NCBI GenBank assembly: GCA_944389565.1
Contig: CALXMV010000011.1
Location: 1 to 64,000 of the forward strand
Origin: an uncultured Kiritimatiellota bacterium
GTDB taxonomy: Bacteria; Verrucomicrobiota; Kiritimatiellia; RFP12; DVOR01
Length of the DNA stretch: 64,000 bases
Direction: 5' to 3'
Of the stretch, positions 1 through 7,964 are shown one piece after another. The notes under the pieces were generated by a model, which searched no databases, had not been told where the DNA came from, and worked only from the letters and a program-made list of their open reading frames with translations. Position 1 is the first letter of the stretch. Every line of letters starts with the position of its first letter. The translations under genes and the position numbers were made by a program.

Positions 1-9
1 CGTCTTCAT
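1..9 (-). CDS. Start of a gene truncated by the window edge (first three codons)
   Basis: On the minus strand an ATG at 9-7 is followed by AAG ACG (Met-Lys-Thr) and then the window ends. A purine-rich ribosome-binding sequence (AGAGGGG) lies just upstream of the ATG, and the next gene to the right is divergent. Start plus RBS is all that can be seen, so no product can be proposed. The lysine second residue would fit a signal peptide but proves nothing. Confidence 0.3.
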
Positions 10-94
10 GTCCCCTCTTTACCATACTTTCCCCCGCGCTTCCACTCCGACCCACTAAAAACTCTGAAGAGCCCGCGGAGCGGCATTTTTTCGC

Positions 95-122
95 GTGACG
101 GGCGGGCGCAATATGATATACT
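95..122 (+). promoter_or_regulatory. Predicted sigma-70 promoter for trxA
   Basis: A -35-like GTGACG at 95-100 and a -10 TATACT at 117-122 are separated by 16 bases, which puts the transcription start near 129, about 25 bases before the trxA ATG. The -35 matches the consensus at four of six positions. This is a prediction from sequence only. Confidence 0.45.
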
Positions 123-153
123 GTCTGCATTCACAACTCTCTTGGAGTGTACC

Positions 154-477
154 ATGACTGTCGAGCATTGGGATGAGCAGGGTTTCGACGCGGCGGTGGC
201 CGCGGGCGTGACGTTGGTTGATTTCTGGGCGACATGGTGCGGGCCGTGCAAGATGCAGGGCGGCATCCTGGACAAGATGGAGCTGCCGGAGGATTTGGCC
301 GGGAAGGTGCGCGTGGGCAAGGTGGACATCGACCAGACGCCCGCGCTGGCCGTGCGTTTCGGGGTGCAGACGATCCCGACGCTGATCGTGCTCAAGGGCG
401 GCGAGCCGGTGGAGCGGATGGTGGGGGTGACGCCGGCGGCGACCCTCGTCGAGAAACTTCGGCAGGCGGCGCTGTGA
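154..477 (+). CDS. trxA: Thioredoxin
   Basis: Cytoplasmic thiol-disulfide oxidoreductase of 107 residues, the usual length of thioredoxin. The active site WCGPCK lies at residues 28-33 (Cys29, Cys32), preceded by VDFWATW. The cis-proline loop is in QTIPTL, and a C-terminal helix follows GVTPAA. The frame is open from a TTG at 142, but the ATG at 154 has GGAG six bases upstream and gives the standard thioredoxin N-terminus, so it is preferred. The stop overlaps the GTG start of the next gene (GTGA), suggesting translational coupling to the LysM protein. The family call is secure; whether this is the main genomic TrxA cannot be known here. Confidence 0.93.
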   Translation: MTVEHWDEQGFDAAVAAGVTLVDFWATWCGPCKMQGGILDKMELPEDLAGKVRVGKVDIDQTPALAVRFGVQTIPTLIVLKGGEPVERMVGVTPAATLVEKLRQAAL

Positions 478-1019
478 GAGGGGCCTGCGCGTTGGCCTTC
501 GCGGCGGCCACGGCGGCGTTGTCGCCGGCGGTCGCCCAGCGTGGCGCCTCGCAGGCGCAGGCGTTCGCCCAACAGCAACAGATCCTGCGCGAGATCCAAT
601 ACGCCGTGCAGTCGGTGGCCGCCCGGGTCGAGGCGATGGAGCAGCGGCAGGCCGCGCTGGCCGACCGGGTGTCGGCCCTGGAGCGGGCGCCGGGCGGCGC
701 CACGCGCGACGAGCTGGCCGCGCTGCGTTCGGACCTGGCGGCCGTGAAGGCGGCGCAGGGGCGTCTGCGCGGGGAGATCGTGGACGATCTGTCGGCGCGG
801 ATCTCGGCGCTGGCGGAGCGGCGGGCGAAGGCCCGCGAGGCGGAACGGCCGCGCGTGACGCGCGGCGCGGGCTACAGCCACACGGTGGAGGCGGGGCAGA
901 CGCTCTCGGCGATCGCCCAGGCCTACAAGGTCTCGGTGCGGGCCATCATGGAGGCCAACGGGATCAAGGACCCCACGAAGTTGCAGGTCGGGCAGACGTT
1001 GTTCATCCCGGATCCGTGA
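474..1019 (+). CDS. Exported coiled-coil LysM-domain protein
   Basis: About 181 residues. The GTG start overlaps the trxA stop by four bases. Residues 1-22 are Ala/Leu-rich and end in SPAVAQ, resembling a signal peptide. Residues ~28-115 are rich in Gln, Glu, Ala and Arg with heptad-like spacing (EAMEQRQAALADRVSALE), predicted as coiled coil. Residues ~133-180 form a LysM module (HTVEAGQTLSAIAQ, VSVRAIMEANGI, LQVGQTLFIP), a peptidoglycan-binding fold. It probably links to the wall in the periplasm. A longer upstream frame exists but would overlap trxA almost completely and lacks a signal peptide. A strong terminator follows, so trxA and this gene form a two-gene unit. Confidence 0.85.
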   Translation: MRGACALAFAAATAALSPAVAQRGASQAQAFAQQQQILREIQYAVQSVAARVEAMEQRQAALADRVSALERAPGGATRDELAALRSDLAAVKAAQGRLRGEIVDDLSARISALAERRAKAREAERPRVTRGAGYSHTVEAGQTLSAIAQAYKVSVRAIMEANGIKDPTKLQVGQTLFIPDP

Positions 1020-1028
1020 GTCTTTTTT

Positions 1029-1058
1029 GGGAAAGGCGTGCGAGCCTTTCCCTTTTTT
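1029..1058 (+). terminator. Rho-independent terminator after the LysM gene
   Basis: A perfect 9-bp stem (GGGAAAGGC at 1029-1037 with GCCTTTCCC at 1044-1052) and a 6-base loop are followed by six T at 1053-1058. It ends the trxA/LysM unit nine bases after the stop codon. Confidence 0.9.
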
Positions 1059-1107
1059 GTCGTTTCGCGCGGAGCGCGTGTTAGGTTTCGATTAGCGGGA
1101 GGTTAGG

Positions 1108-2850
1108 ATGTTTGGTTTTCTGGCGCAGGTGGCGGAACGTTTCGCCGTGGTCTCGACGGAGCTGTCGTCGCTGGCGGTGATCGCGTGCCTGTTGGGCGGG
1201 CTGGGGGTCTTTCTGCTGGGGATGAAGCAGATCTCGGAGGGGCTCCAGGCGGTGGCGGGGCCGCGGATGCGCAAGCTGGTGGCGGCGGCGACGACGAACC
1301 GCTTCGCGGGGGTGGCCACGGGCACGATCGTCACGGCGATCATCCAGAGTTCGTCGGTGACGACGGTGATGGTGGTGGGGATGGTGACGTCGGGGATCAT
1401 GACGTTGCTGCAGGCGATCAACGTGATCATCGGCGCGAACATCGGCACGACGGTGACGGCGTGGCTGGTGGCGGCTTTCCCGAAAATCGGCATCACGGCC
1501 ATCATGTTCCTGATCGGCGGCGCGGCGATCGTCCACCTCTTCGCCACGCGCGAGTTCTGGAAGTACCTGGGGCTGATTTTCCTGGGGCTTGGGCTGATCT
1601 TCTTCGGGCTTGAGTTCATGAGCGGCGCGCTCGACCCGATCGCGCAGTCGCAGGGGATGCGCGACGCGATGAGCCTCTTCTCCGCCACGGCCGCGGATGG
1701 GTCGTTCTCGGTGATCGGGATGGCCAAGTGCATCTTGGTGGGCGCGGTGGTCACGGGTATCGTGCAGAGCTCCTCGGCCACGACGGGCATCGCCATCATC
1801 CTGGTGCAGAAAGGGAGCATCGACTTCTACACGGCGGCCTCGCTGGTGCTGGGCATGAACATCGGCACCACCGTGACCGCCTGGCTGGCGGCCATCGCCG
1901 CGCCCACGAACGCCCGCCGCGCGGCCCTCGCCCACTCGCTCTTCAACGTCATCGGCGTGATCATCATGGCGCCGCTCTTCCCCATCCTCCTGCCCTTGGC
2001 CGTCAAGGCCTTCGGCATCGGCACGACGATGAGCCAGACGGGCCTGCTCTTCTCCGTCGCCGGCGTGCACACCGCCTTCAACGTGATCAACACCTGCATC
2101 TTCCTGCCCTTCGTCAAGCCCTACGCCTGGCTCATCAACCACATCATCCCCGACCCGAAGGTCCGCGAGCTCCCGCGCCTGGCCGTGCTCAACCCGCTCA
2201 AGCTCGCGCCGGTCGTGGCCGTGGAGCAGGCCCGCAAGGAGGTCGAGCACATGAGCGCGCAGTGCGAGAAGCTCCTCGACGACTTCCGCGCCGTCCTCCT
2301 CGGGAAATCCACCGAGCAGATCGAGAACGACATCTTCCATGCCGAGGAGGAGCTCGACGTGGTCCAGCACGAGGTCTCCTCCTTCCTCGGCCAGGTCATG
2401 TCCACCAACCTCCCCTCCGACGTCGCCTTCCGCGCACGGATGCTCCTGCGCGTGGCCGACGAGTACGAGTCCGTCTCCGACGAGGTGGCCGCCCTGCTCA
2501 AGCAGTTCATCCGCATCCGCCGCAACGCCATGACGCTCTCCGAGCGCGGCCGCAACGACCTGCTCTCCCTCCACGACCTCTGCCGCGAGTTCGCCGCCAC
2601 CGTCTCCGAGGCCTTCCGCCAGGGCAAGACCCACGCCGCCGACCTCCTCGCCCACATGCACCCCGACGCCGCGGGCATCTCCGCGCGCGTCAAGGAGATC
2701 CGCAAGGCGCAGATGACCCGCCTCGCCGACCACGACCCCACCATCGACCCGCTCTGCGTCGTCGTCGTCCTCGACGTGCTCAACATCTACCGCCGCCTCA
2801 AGGAGGACTGCCTCAACATCGGCGAGGCCATGCTTGACGAGGGGCGCTGA
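1108..2850 (+). CDS. Na/Pi cotransporter family protein with C-terminal PhoU-like domain
   Basis: A 580-residue inner-membrane protein. The N-terminal ~350 residues have about eight to ten hydrophobic segments and the inverted duplication of the Na+/phosphate cotransporter (NptA/YjbB) family: QSSS occurs twice (IIQSSSVTT and IVQSSSATT), as does NIGTTVTAWL. Residues ~370-575 are helical and soluble (KEVEHMSAQCEKLLDDF, MLLRVADEYESVSDE), resembling PhoU, which is the usual two-part layout of bacterial YjbB-like proteins. The probable role is sodium-coupled phosphate movement; direction and regulation are not visible. RBS GGGAGG lies six bases before the ATG. It stands alone between a terminator and the pilin genes. 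Confidence 0.92.
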   Translation: MFGFLAQVAERFAVVSTELSSLAVIACLLGGLGVFLLGMKQISEGLQAVAGPRMRKLVAAATTNRFAGVATGTIVTAIIQSSSVTTVMVVGMVTSGIMTLLQAINVIIGANIGTTVTAWLVAAFPKIGITAIMFLIGGAAIVHLFATREFWKYLGLIFLGLGLIFFGLEFMSGALDPIAQSQGMRDAMSLFSATAADGSFSVIGMAKCILVGAVVTGIVQSSSATTGIAIILVQKGSIDFYTAASLVLGMNIGTTVTAWLAAIAAPTNARRAALAHSLFNVIGVIIMAPLFPILLPLAVKAFGIGTTMSQTGLLFSVAGVHTAFNVINTCIFLPFVKPYAWLINHIIPDPKVRELPRLAVLNPLKLAPVVAVEQARKEVEHMSAQCEKLLDDFRAVLLGKSTEQIENDIFHAEEELDVVQHEVSSFLGQVMSTNLPSDVAFRARMLLRVADEYESVSDEVAALLKQFIRIRRNAMTLSERGRNDLLSLHDLCREFAATVSEAFRQGKTHAADLLAHMHPDAAGISARVKEIRKAQMTRLADHDPTIDPLCVVVVLDVLNIYRRLKEDCLNIGEAMLDEGR

Positions 2851-2871
2851 GCCGCCACGCCGCGAATGTGC

Positions 2872-2877
2872 TATAAT
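2872..2877 (+). promoter_or_regulatory. Consensus -10 box (TATAAT) placing +1 at the pilin ATG
   Basis: A perfect TATAAT lies at 2872-2877, in the 33-base gap between the transporter and the first pilin gene. A start six to seven bases downstream would fall on the ATG at 2884, and no Shine-Dalgarno sequence precedes that ATG, so the transcript may be leaderless. No good -35 is visible at 16-18 bases. Confidence 0.5.
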
Positions 2878-2883
2878 GCTCTC

Positions 2884-3027
2884 ATGCGACACGGGCAGAC
2901 GTTGGTCGAGTACATTCTGGTGTTGGTGACGCTTCTGGGCGCGGCCGCCGCCGCGGGCCTGCTCGCCAAGGCCATCCACGCCCAGACGCAACGGACCGAC
3001 GCCCTGCTCGGCTCCGAGTATCCGTGA
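2884..3027 (+). CDS. Small Flp-like pilin (47 residues)
   Basis: A 47-residue protein starting MRHGQTLVEYILVLV, with one hydrophobic helix (residues ~8-30) and a short polar tail. The GQTLVEY motif matches the prepilin cleavage motif of the next gene (GQTMVEY): Gly at the cleavage site, then Glu-Tyr at the fifth and sixth mature positions, as in Flp/Tad pilins. It is shorter than typical Flp pilins (about 55-80 residues) and could be a minor pilin or assembly partner. It precedes a second Flp-like gene by 21 bases. The leaderless context supports the start. Function is inferred from the motif and neighbours. Confidence 0.7.
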   Translation: MRHGQTLVEYILVLVTLLGAAAAAGLLAKAIHAQTQRTDALLGSEYP

Positions 3028-3048
3028 CCCAGCGAAAGGAACACGCAC

Positions 3049-3294
3049 ATGGCTTCCCGCTTCCCCAACCGCCGCAAAGGCCAGACGATGGTCGAGTACA
3101 TCATCATCGTCGTGCTCATCGCCATCACCCTCTTGGCGCTCGTGGGCCTCTTCGGCCGCGCCATCGGCAAGAAGTTCTCCGGTGCCACCTCCGCCCTCGA
3201 CGACGAGGTCGGCGCCGAGGCGCAGGACGCCTACCAGAACCTCGACGACGGCACCGAGACGCTCCGCCGCCTCGACGAGTCCGGGAACATGTGA
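3049..3294 (+). CDS. Flp-type pilin
   Basis: An 81-residue prepilin. A short basic leader (residues 1-10, ending RRKG) is followed by QTMVEYIIIVVLIAITLL, the class IVb/Flp cleavage site and hydrophobic helix with Glu at mature position 5. The tail of ~45 residues is acidic (DDEVGAEAQDAYQN). It is probably the major subunit of a Tad pilus, processed at Gly-Gln by a prepilin peptidase; one is encoded at 21.0-22.1 kb. RBS AAAGGA precedes the ATG. Its stop overlaps the next start (TGATG), so it is coupled to the TadE-like gene. Confidence 0.85.
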   Translation: MASRFPNRRKGQTMVEYIIIVVLIAITLLALVGLFGRAIGKKFSGATSALDDEVGAEAQDAYQNLDDGTETLRRLDESGNM

Positions 3295-3818
3295 TGTCCC
3301 GCCGCGGGCAGGCCATCGTCGAAAGCCTGGTCGTCCTGCTCTTCCTCCTCGGGGCGACCTTCTTCTTCTACGACTTCGCCTCCGGCCTGGTGGCGCGCCT
3401 GCTCCTCGACAACGCGGCGGCCAACGTGGCCCGCGCCGACGCCGTGGGCTTCAACGACTTCCACCAGGCCAAGGCACTCCGCGTGGGGATGATCCCCATC
3501 TCCGGCCGGCGCACCGTGCCCGACGGCGAGCGCGCCGTGGCCGGCGCCGCCGGCGAACGCGCGCTCGTGCGCACCTATCTCCAAGCGGCCGACTGGGCCG
3601 AGGCCGACGGCATCCTGGACTACGAACGCTGGGACGGCCTCTCGCACACCGTCCGCCACGGCGACAAGCAGTCGCGCGTGACGGCGACCTTCGAGATCCC
3701 CTCGACGCTCCCCTGGCGCCTGGGCGCCCTGCTGGGCGTCGTCCCCGCCGCGGAGACGCGCACGCTCCGCACGGAATGGCCCATCGAGGACCACGCCTCG
3801 CTGTGGCTCGTCCGGTAA
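3294..3818 (+). CDS. TadE-like minor pilin/pseudopilin
   Basis: A 174-residue protein starting MSRRGQAIVESLVVLLFLL: a short basic leader, then the TadE-type GQAIVE motif and one membrane helix (residues ~6-30), then a soluble domain with ADAVGFNDFH and WPIEDHASLW near the end. TadE-family proteins are processed like Flp and help build the pilus in the periplasm. The ATG overlaps the preceding stop; a longer frame open from 3024 runs over the Flp gene and is rejected. The family is assigned from the N-terminal motif and position; the soluble domain is not recognised. Confidence 0.78.
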   Translation: MSRRGQAIVESLVVLLFLLGATFFFYDFASGLVARLLLDNAAANVARADAVGFNDFHQAKALRVGMIPISGRRTVPDGERAVAGAAGERALVRTYLQAADWAEADGILDYERWDGLSHTVRHGDKQSRVTATFEIPSTLPWRLGALLGVVPAAETRTLRTEWPIEDHASLWLVR

Positions 3819-3830
3819 GGGAACGCCGCC

Positions 3831-5180
3831 ATGCGCACGCCGCCCCACCGTCGTTTCCCCCGGGCCGGTCAGGCCGTGGTGCTCCTCTTGGCGGTGCTGG
3901 TGGTGTTGGTGTCGATGGCGCTGTGGGTCACCGACATCCGCGGGCTCTCCCTGCGCCGCCTGCGCATCCGCGACGGCGGCGACGCCGCCGCGCTGGCCGC
4001 CGCGCGTTGGCAGGCCGCGGGGCTCAACCTCATCGGCGAGCTCAACCTCATCCAAGCCTACATGCTCGCCGACGACGTCTGGAACGCCGAGGCCGCCGAC
4101 GCCCTCCACGAGCTGCGCCAGCGCATCCAGCTGACCGCACCCTTCCTCGGCCTCCTCTCCGCCCAGACCCTCGCCGAGCGCAACGGGCTGGAGGAGCTCC
4201 CCGAAGCCGCCGACATCCTCCGCGACGTCACCCAAGAGGCCGTCTTCCGCGACTTCTACCCCGAGGCCGAGGAGGACTTCCGCAAGATGGGCGACATTGT
4301 CTTCTCCCGCCCCCTCCGCGCCTACCCCTGCAGCCCCCTCCACGAGAACTCCGAGTTCCCGAACCTCCTGGTGACGCAGGATTTCTACGAGGCCATCCTG
4401 GCCGACGATTGGTGCTGGTTCTGGTTCTACGCCTACGCCTTCCTGCAGCACTACTCGAACCATCGCGATTTCGGCGCCGTGCCCGATCTCTCCACCGAAC
4501 CCTTCTTCGGGCTCTCCCTCGGCGCACTCGAGACCTCCCTCGACGAGCTCGTCCGGGCCGAGGGCACCGAGCGCGCCATCGACGGCCAGCTCCGCGACCT
4601 GGGCCACCCCCCGCTCCCCCCGCCGCCCGAGGAGCCCGGGGACGGCGAGCCCCCCCAACCCCCGCACGTGGAGCGCCCCCGCGTCATCCGCTGGTCCGTC
4701 TACGATTCCGCGCGATGGACGCGCTGGGATCTCTTGGACGACCTGCCGATGGACGGGGACGTCCGCGACCAGTACGACTACTTCGGCGCCTCCGCGACCG
4801 TCTCCGTCTCCCTTGACGGCGCCGACTGGCTCTCCTCCGCCAAGGCCTTCGGCGCCCTCGCCGACGGCCGCACGCCGAACGCCGTGAGCCTCGTCCTCGG
4901 CGGTTTCGACGACGTGCGCCTCATCCCCGTGGATGCCGCGGAGGGCGGCAACACCGCCTTCAACGCCAAATGGCTCCGCCACCTCCGCGACCATGTGCCC
5001 GAGTACGCCCGTCACGGCGCCTACACCCCCGGCTGCCGCTACTGCTCCGCCCTAAGGACCTTCGACAACCACGTCTGGCGGGCGCGCGCCCTCGCCTGGC
5101 TGGAACTCCACGGCCACACCTGCCGCCGCCCCAAGACCGGCAACCACTCCAACTCCGGCGGCACCCACTTCGCGCACTGA
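3831..5180 (+). CDS. TadG-like membrane-anchored pilus-assembly protein
   Basis: A 449-residue protein with an N-terminal helix in GQAVVLLLAVLVVLVSMALW (residues ~13-33), the TadG-like/Flp-assembly N-terminal pattern, followed by a large periplasmic part. Residues ~265-285 are a Pro/Glu linker (PPLPPPPEEPGDGEPP). The C-terminal region has a CRYCSALRTF motif and several Trp/His, which could bind metal or form disulfides (inference). It lies 12 bases after the TadE-like gene and ends at a strong terminator, completing the four-gene pilin unit. None of the Tad motor genes (tadA, tadB, tadC, rcpA) is in this window. Confidence 0.7.
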   Translation: MRTPPHRRFPRAGQAVVLLLAVLVVLVSMALWVTDIRGLSLRRLRIRDGGDAAALAAARWQAAGLNLIGELNLIQAYMLADDVWNAEAADALHELRQRIQLTAPFLGLLSAQTLAERNGLEELPEAADILRDVTQEAVFRDFYPEAEEDFRKMGDIVFSRPLRAYPCSPLHENSEFPNLLVTQDFYEAILADDWCWFWFYAYAFLQHYSNHRDFGAVPDLSTEPFFGLSLGALETSLDELVRAEGTERAIDGQLRDLGHPPLPPPPEEPGDGEPPQPPHVERPRVIRWSVYDSARWTRWDLLDDLPMDGDVRDQYDYFGASATVSVSLDGADWLSSAKAFGALADGRTPNAVSLVLGGFDDVRLIPVDAAEGGNTAFNAKWLRHLRDHVPEYARHGAYTPGCRYCSALRTFDNHVWRARALAWLELHGHTCRRPKTGNHSNSGGTHFAH

Positions 5181-5185
5181 CGACG

Positions 5186-5221
5186 AAAAAAGCCCGTCCC
5201 CCAGAAGGGACGGGCTTTTTT
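5186..5221. terminator. Bidirectional terminator between convergent genes
   Basis: A perfect 9-bp GC stem (GCCCGTCCC at 5192-5200 with GGGACGGGC at 5207-5215) is flanked by A6 on the left and T6 on the right, so it can stop transcription from both sides. It separates the plus-strand pilin unit from the minus-strand gene ending at 5231. Confidence 0.92.
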
Positions 5222-5230
5222 CGTCTCCGC

Positions 5231-6688
5231 TCATCGCGTCTCGCGGGCGCCGAGCGTCTGACCGGGGAAGGCGGGCTGTGCCTTCCAATGGAGGGTGGAG
5301 CCAAGCGGCGCCGTGACGGTCTGCCGCTGCCAGAAGGTGCGCGGCTTGAAGGTGAGCGTGTCGGGCTCGGCCCCCGGGGAGAGGCGCAGGGTGACGGTGT
5401 GCCCGGGCCGGCGCCAGAGCGAGAAGGCGTAGCGGCCGTCGCCCAACGGGCGGCAGAAGATGGCGTTGGCGTCGCCGCGCAACAGCCGGAGGCGGAGCAT
5501 CACGTCGAGCCCCACGTCGATGGCGGCGGTCTCGAACTGGTCGCAATCGGGGGGGAGGACGGCCGCGCCGGTCCACTTGAGGTAAAGCATGGCGGCGCAC
5601 ATGGCAGCGGTGGGGGCCGTGGGGCGGGGACCGTCATAGAGCGGGGTGTCCGGGAGGCGCCGGGCGAGGCGGGCAAGCGCGAGCGGGAAGGGCATCCAGC
5701 CGGGCTTGGCGGCGTCGGCGGCCAAGATCTGGGGCAGGTGGGCGAGTTCCTCGCGCCCGGAGTCGTCGTCGAAGGCGGGGCGGGTGTAGAGCGACGCCTC
5801 GGGCATGGCCGTGGGGGCGGCGGCGGTGCGGAAGAGCGCGGGCAGACCGGTGCGCAGGGAGGTGTCGGTGGTGTAATGGAGGGTGAGGTCGCGCCCGTCG
5901 GCCTTCGCGAGGCGCAGGAGCCAATCGCCGATGGCGTGCTCGAAGGCACCGTCGTAAAGGACGGCCCCGAAGGCGTTCCCGACGCGGATGGGATAGGCCT
6001 CCGGCGCAGGGCGGCGCGCGGCGGCGTAACGCACGGAGGCGGTGAGGGCGTAACCCTTGCGGACGGAATCGGCGAGATCCGCGTCCACGGCGGGGTGGAT
6101 GCCGGCGAGCGGGGGGATCGCGGCGTCGGCGCCGCGCAGGGCCAGGAGCAGGCCGGCGGCGAGGATGTGTGCCTCGGCGCGCGCGCCTTGGGGGACACGC
6201 CCGTCGTAGAAGGTGTCGTCGGTGTAGACCTGCTGCCAGACCTTGGGGAGCGCCACGTAGTCCATGCCGGCGGCGTCGGCGAGGGCCGCGGCACGCTGGA
6301 GGGCATCGTCGTCGCAGAGGCCGGCCATTTTGTAGACCGGCTTCTGCACGGCCACGAGGATGGGCGGGGGTGACGCGGCGGGGCGTTCGGAGGCGAGCGC
6401 GTCGAGCGCGAGCAGGGCGAGCCCCGCGGGCTCGGCGGGCGGCAACGTCACGAGCAGGCGGTCGGCGGCGACAGCCGTCGCGCGGGCGGGCGCGTCGGGC
6501 GCCTCCGCCCAAGCGATCAGCGAGGGCAGGTCCTCCACGAGGGCGACCTCCTCGCCCAACATGGCGCCGAGTGCCTGCGCGACGGCAGGCGCATCGATCG
6601 GCGCGCCGCGGCCGACGACCCAGACGGTCTTGGCCCAGACGGGGAGGGCCAGCAGGGCGGCGAGGGTGAGGGTCGCGGCACGGGTCAT
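5231..6688 (-). CDS. Secreted protein of unknown function
   Basis: A 485-residue protein with a clear signal peptide (MTRAATLTLAALLALPVWAK, cleavage after WAK or nearby). The mature part is Ala/Leu-rich and not recognised; features include VQKPVYKMAGLCDDDALQ, DYVALPKVWQQVYTDDTFYD and HYTTDTSLRTGLPALF. No metal site, anchor or membrane segment follows the signal peptide, so it is probably periplasmic. The spacing of charged and aromatic residues resembles bacterial SGNH/GDSL-type or alpha/beta folds only vaguely, so no enzyme is proposed. It is the last gene of the run starting with the CNNM transporter, 12 bases after lysA. Confidence 0.75.
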   Translation of the reverse strand: MTRAATLTLAALLALPVWAKTVWVVGRGAPIDAPAVAQALGAMLGEEVALVEDLPSLIAWAEAPDAPARATAVAADRLLVTLPPAEPAGLALLALDALASERPAASPPPILVAVQKPVYKMAGLCDDDALQRAAALADAAGMDYVALPKVWQQVYTDDTFYDGRVPQGARAEAHILAAGLLLALRGADAAIPPLAGIHPAVDADLADSVRKGYALTASVRYAAARRPAPEAYPIRVGNAFGAVLYDGAFEHAIGDWLLRLAKADGRDLTLHYTTDTSLRTGLPALFRTAAAPTAMPEASLYTRPAFDDDSGREELAHLPQILAADAAKPGWMPFPLALARLARRLPDTPLYDGPRPTAPTAAMCAAMLYLKWTGAAVLPPDCDQFETAAIDVGLDVMLRLRLLRGDANAIFCRPLGDGRYAFSLWRRPGHTVTLRLSPGAEPDTLTFKPRTFWQRQTVTAPLGSTLHWKAQPAFPGQTLGARETR

Positions 6689-6700
6689 GGCAAGGGATCC

Positions 6701-7963
6701 TTACTTGAAGGTGGGGAGCGCGGAGAAATCGAGGGTGGCGAAGTAGTCGTCGACCGTCTCGGCGCGGCGGATCTGGACGACGGAGCCATCCTCGCGCAGG
6801 AGGAGCTCGGCGGAGCGGAGCTTGCCGTTGTAGTTGAAGCCCATGGCATGGCCGTGGGCGCCGGCGTCGTGGATGACGAGGAGGTCGCCGGGGACGATCT
6901 CGGGGAGTGCGCGCCGGACGGCGAACTTGTCGTTGTTCTCGCAGAGGGAACCGGTGACGTCATAGACGTGGTCGTGCGGGAGGGACTCCTTGCCGAGGAC
7001 GGTGATGTGGTGGTAGGCGCCGTAGATGGCCGGGCGCATGAGGTTGGCCATGCAGGCATCGAGGCCGACGTAGTCGCGATAGGTGTGCTTGAGGTGTCGG
7101 ACGGCGGAGACGAGGTAGCCCGCGGGGCCGGTGATGCAGCGGCCGCACTCGAAGCAGAGCGGCACGTCGGGCAGGCCTCGGCCGGTGACGCGCTCGGCGT
7201 AGGCGCGGCGGATGCCCTCGCCGACGGCCTCGATGTCCACGGCGTCCTGCTCGGGGCGATAGGGGATGCCGATGCCGCCGCCGAGATTGATGAAGTCGAA
7301 CCAAATGCCAAGGGCGTCGTGGAGTTCGGCGGCGAGGTCGAAGAGCAGGATGGCGGTGTCGACGAAATATTGCGGGTTGAGCTCGTTGCTGGCGACCATC
7401 GTGTGGAGGCCGAAGCGCCTGACGCCCTTGGCCCGAAGCATGGCGTAGGCCTCGAAGAGCTGGTCGCGGGTGAGGCCATACTTCGCCTCCTCGGGCTTGC
7501 CGATGATGGCGTTTCCGCCCTTGAGGGGGCCGGGGTTGTAGCGCAGGCAGACGCGCTCGGGCAGGCCGGCGACGCGTTCGAGGAAGGGGATGTGAGAGAT
7601 GTCGTCGAGATTGATGTTGGCACCGAGCGCCTTGGCCTTCACGAACTCCTCGGCGGGGGTGTCGTTGGAGGTGAACATGATGGCCTCGCCCGGCAGACCC
7701 ACGCGCTCGGAGAGAAGCAGTTCCGGGAGCGACGAGCAGTCCGCGCCGAAGCCCTCCTCCTGCAGGATGCGCATGAGGTAAGGGTTGGGCGCGGCCTTGA
7801 CGGCGAAGAAGTTGCGGAAGCCCCGGTTCCAGGCGAAGGCCTCGCGCAAACGGCGGGCGGCCGCGCGGATGGCCCGCTCGTCATAGAGGTGGAAGGGCGT
7901 AGGGTGGTCGGCGGCGATCGCGCGGAGCGCGGCCTCTGTGCAGGGGAGCGTCTTGGGGGTCAT
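6701..7963 (-). CDS. lysA: Diaminopimelate decarboxylase
   Basis: A 420-residue PLP enzyme of the alanine racemase/ornithine decarboxylase group-IV fold that converts meso-diaminopimelate to lysine. The PLP lysine is Lys56 in FFAVKAAPN. Other landmarks are GLHTMVASN, the glycine-rich phosphate loop GGGIGIPY, PLCFECGRCITGPAG, and the second-domain cysteine motif GSLCENND (usually G-x-x-C-E-S/T-x-D), followed by GAHGHAMGFNYN. Length and motif order fit LysA; the carboxynorspermidine decarboxylase branch is an alternative but less likely. Only one base separates it from the rsfS stop, so it is co-transcribed. RBS quality was not used; the ATG gives the normal N-terminus. Confidence 0.9.
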   Translation of the reverse strand: MTPKTLPCTEAALRAIAADHPTPFHLYDERAIRAAARRLREAFAWNRGFRNFFAVKAAPNPYLMRILQEEGFGADCSSLPELLLSERVGLPGEAIMFTSNDTPAEEFVKAKALGANINLDDISHIPFLERVAGLPERVCLRYNPGPLKGGNAIIGKPEEAKYGLTRDQLFEAYAMLRAKGVRRFGLHTMVASNELNPQYFVDTAILLFDLAAELHDALGIWFDFINLGGGIGIPYRPEQDAVDIEAVGEGIRRAYAERVTGRGLPDVPLCFECGRCITGPAGYLVSAVRHLKHTYRDYVGLDACMANLMRPAIYGAYHHITVLGKESLPHDHVYDVTGSLCENNDKFAVRRALPEIVPGDLLVIHDAGAHGHAMGFNYNGKLRSAELLLREDGSVVQIRRAETVDDYFATLDFSALPTFK

Positions 7964-7964
7964 C

